In this document: in pieces, positions 52,671 to 53,445 of the stretch
How positions within the stretch are numbered: the first letter of the stretch is position 1
How the letters are laid out: every line of letters begins with the position of its first letter
Source: Bacteroidales bacterium
GTDB lineage: Bacteria; Bacteroidota; Bacteroidia; Bacteroidales; UBA932
Assembly: GCA_017615615.1 (NCBI GenBank)
Contig: JAFZZW010000013.1
Coordinates: 1 to 53,445, forward strand
DNA: 53,445 nt
Direction: 5' to 3'
Made by a program: the position numbers and the translations under genes
Notes under the pieces: model-generated
What the model was told of the DNA's origin: nothing
What the model saw: the letters and a program-made list of their open reading frames with translations, nothing else
The model's database searches: none

Positions 52671-52715
52671 GTTAGTAAGTAATTGCTTAGTAAATAAGTG
52701 CTTACTAAATCTGTA
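52656..52715. repeat. Tandem 15-bp repeat array (four degenerate units)
   Basis: Four units start at 52656, 52671, 52686 and 52701, exactly 15 bp apart: TTTAGTAAG, GTTAGTAAG, CTTAGTAAA and CTTACTAAA, each followed by six variable AT-rich bases. The first unit overlaps the -33 element of the adjacent ATPase promoter. The 15-bp spacing is about one and a half helical turns, so alternate units lie on the same face. Operator or iteron function is possible. A weaker match precedes at 52641-52655. Confidence 0.65.
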
Positions 52716-52845
52716 TTCATTCGTGTTTATTTCAGACTGGTTCTGGTAGCAGCCGGGCCAGTAGGTTGCGCCACGACTGTTGGCTATTCCTAGCGGAAAC
52801 CTCAATTTATTTCAATGTTTGCGCTGATTATATCGATGTTTTTGC

Positions 52846-52853
52846 TATATTTG
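52846..52853 (+). promoter_or_regulatory. Promoter of the second ATPase gene
   Basis: TATATTTG, an exact TAnnTTTG, lies 22 bp before the ATG at 52876. The nearest upstream TTG is 24 bp away, longer than ideal. Confidence 0.55.
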
Positions 52854-52875
52854 CAGCGAATTTAGAATATTGCAT

Positions 52876-53445
52876 ATGATAATAGGACGTGAAGAAGAAA
52901 AGCGCGAGTTGCTGAGTCTTCTCGAAAAAGAAGATTCTCAGTTTTGTGCCGTCTATGGAAGAAGGCGTGTAGGAAAGACGTATCTTATACGCGAGACATT
53001 TAACTACCAGTTTTGTTTCCAGCATACAGGCGTGGCCAAAGGAACTCTTCGTCAGCAATTGACAGCTTTCCGTAATTCATTGCTTGCTGCTGGAATGGAT
53101 AAGTGTAGCGTGCCTAAAACATGGTTTGATGCTTTTGAACTCTTAAAACAGTTCATAAGTGATGCTCCGGCAGGGAAAAAAGTCTTGTTTATTGACGAAC
53201 TTCCGTGGATGGATACCCCCAAGGGAAATCTTATAGGTGCTCTGGAGAACTTCTGGAACGGATGGGCAACAGCACGACGGGAAAAAGACATAGTGCTGAT
53301 AGTATGTGGCAGTGCCACTTCATGGATCAGCAAAAAGCTGTTAAAGAACAAGGGCGGGCTTCGCGGCAGACTGACTCTGCGGATAAAACTTGTTCCATTC
53401 ACACTGCGTGAGTGCGAACTATTTGCACAGGGAGCCAGTCTTGCC
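52876..53445 (+). CDS. P-loop ATPase, second family (AAA_14/ATPase_2 with likely DUF234-type end), cut by window end
   Basis: An open frame of 190 codons starts at ATG 52876 and runs off the window without a stop. The P-loop is AVYGRRRVGKTYLI (25-38, Gly33-Lys34-Thr35) and Walker B is KVLFIDELPWMD (Asp107-Glu108). A sensor-like IVCGSATSWI segment is followed by a GGLRGRLTLRI-KLVPFTLRECELF segment, the typical order in Bacteroidota ATPases that end in a DUF234 or similar nuclease-like domain; that end is outside the window. It is not related closely to the ATPase at 51501, although both are AT-rich and divergently transcribed across 259 bp that hold the repeat array. Function is unknown. Confidence 0.8.
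   Translation, partial: MIIGREEEKRELLSLLEKEDSQFCAVYGRRRVGKTYLIRETFNYQFCFQHTGVAKGTLRQQLTAFRNSLLAAGMDKCSVPKTWFDAFELLKQFISDAPAGKKVLFIDELPWMDTPKGNLIGALENFWNGWATARREKDIVLIVCGSATSWISKKLLKNKGGLRGRLTLRIKLVPFTLRECELFAQGASLA

Noticed and set aside
52656..52715. CRISPR array
   Set aside because: Unit length of 15 bp with 6-bp variable parts is far too short for repeat-spacer structure and no cas genes are present.
52466..52720. 84-codon minus-strand frame with a repeated LLxxY pattern
   Set aside because: The pattern is simply the 15-bp DNA repeat read in frame; the frame overlaps the ATPase start and shows no other protein features.
52721..52845. tRNA remnant or attachment site in the spacer before the last gene
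   Set aside because: A GC-richer patch with a weak ACTGG/CCAGT inverted repeat is present, but no cloverleaf could be drawn and no direct-repeat partner was seen.

Overview
The window is a piece of a chromosome from a Bacteroidota bacterium, most likely an uncultivated or gut/rumen member of the order Bacteroidales with a fairly G+C-rich genome. The reasons are a SusC/SusD pair, a hybrid two-component system (HTCS), PG0541-, GldH- and DUF4783-type proteins, lipoprotein signals throughout, and TAnnTTTG promoter elements. Genus cannot be fixed from the sequence; Rikenellaceae- or Cryptobacteroides-like lineages are guesses.

Region 1 (1-26.5 kb) is mostly core genome. It opens with the 3' end of rpsB, then tsf and a strong terminator. 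lgt runs divergently from an RND efflux operon (TolC, lipoprotein adaptor, AcrB-like pump, PG0541-like PII-fold protein). Next comes a tightly overlapping run: trxA, a LOG-family protein, polyprenyl diphosphate synthase, DNA polymerase III delta', RicT/PSP1 and GldH. On the minus strand lie cmk, ispH, efp and a nucleoside hydrolase-like protein. A sigma54-type response regulator without a DNA-binding domain follows, then a DUF4783 protein, rlmH overlapping a 1153-residue NtrY-like histidine kinase, a SpoU-type RNA methyltransferase carrying an odd inserted segment, lysS and recJ.

Region 2 (26.5-51.4 kb) is a polysaccharide utilization locus (PUL), all on the minus strand, in two transcription units. 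Unit A: an EEP-phosphodiesterase/GH27 fusion, the HTCS sensor-regulator, a GH63/GH37-like enzyme, and an alkaline-phosphatase-superfamily phosphodiesterase with a LamG-like tail. Unit B: SusC, SusD, two related surface lipoproteins that join an EEP domain to PKD and PQQ-like propeller domains (with an unlisted 44-residue ORF between them), a propeller lipoprotein, a GH39-like enzyme and a GH2 beta-glucuronidase-like enzyme. Four proteins with phosphodiester- or phosphate-ester-cleaving folds (three EEP, one AP superfamily) sit beside four glycosidases. My main hypothesis is that this PUL attacks a phosphodiester-linked or lipid-anchored glycan (for example a GPI- or inositol-phosphoceramide-type glycolipid, or a phosphoglycan). 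No function of this kind is demonstrated by sequence alone.

Region 3 (51.5 kb to the end) is visibly more AT-rich. It carries two different P-loop ATPase genes transcribed divergently (the second cut by the window end) and a 15-bp tandem repeat array over the promoter of the first.

Recurrent features: ATGA stop/start overlaps within operons, very short convergent and divergent gaps, and several promoters so close to the start codon that the transcripts must be leaderless or nearly so. No tRNA, rRNA, CRISPR array, transposase or integrase was seen. No gene-free stretch exceeds 300 bases; the longest is 52617-52875.
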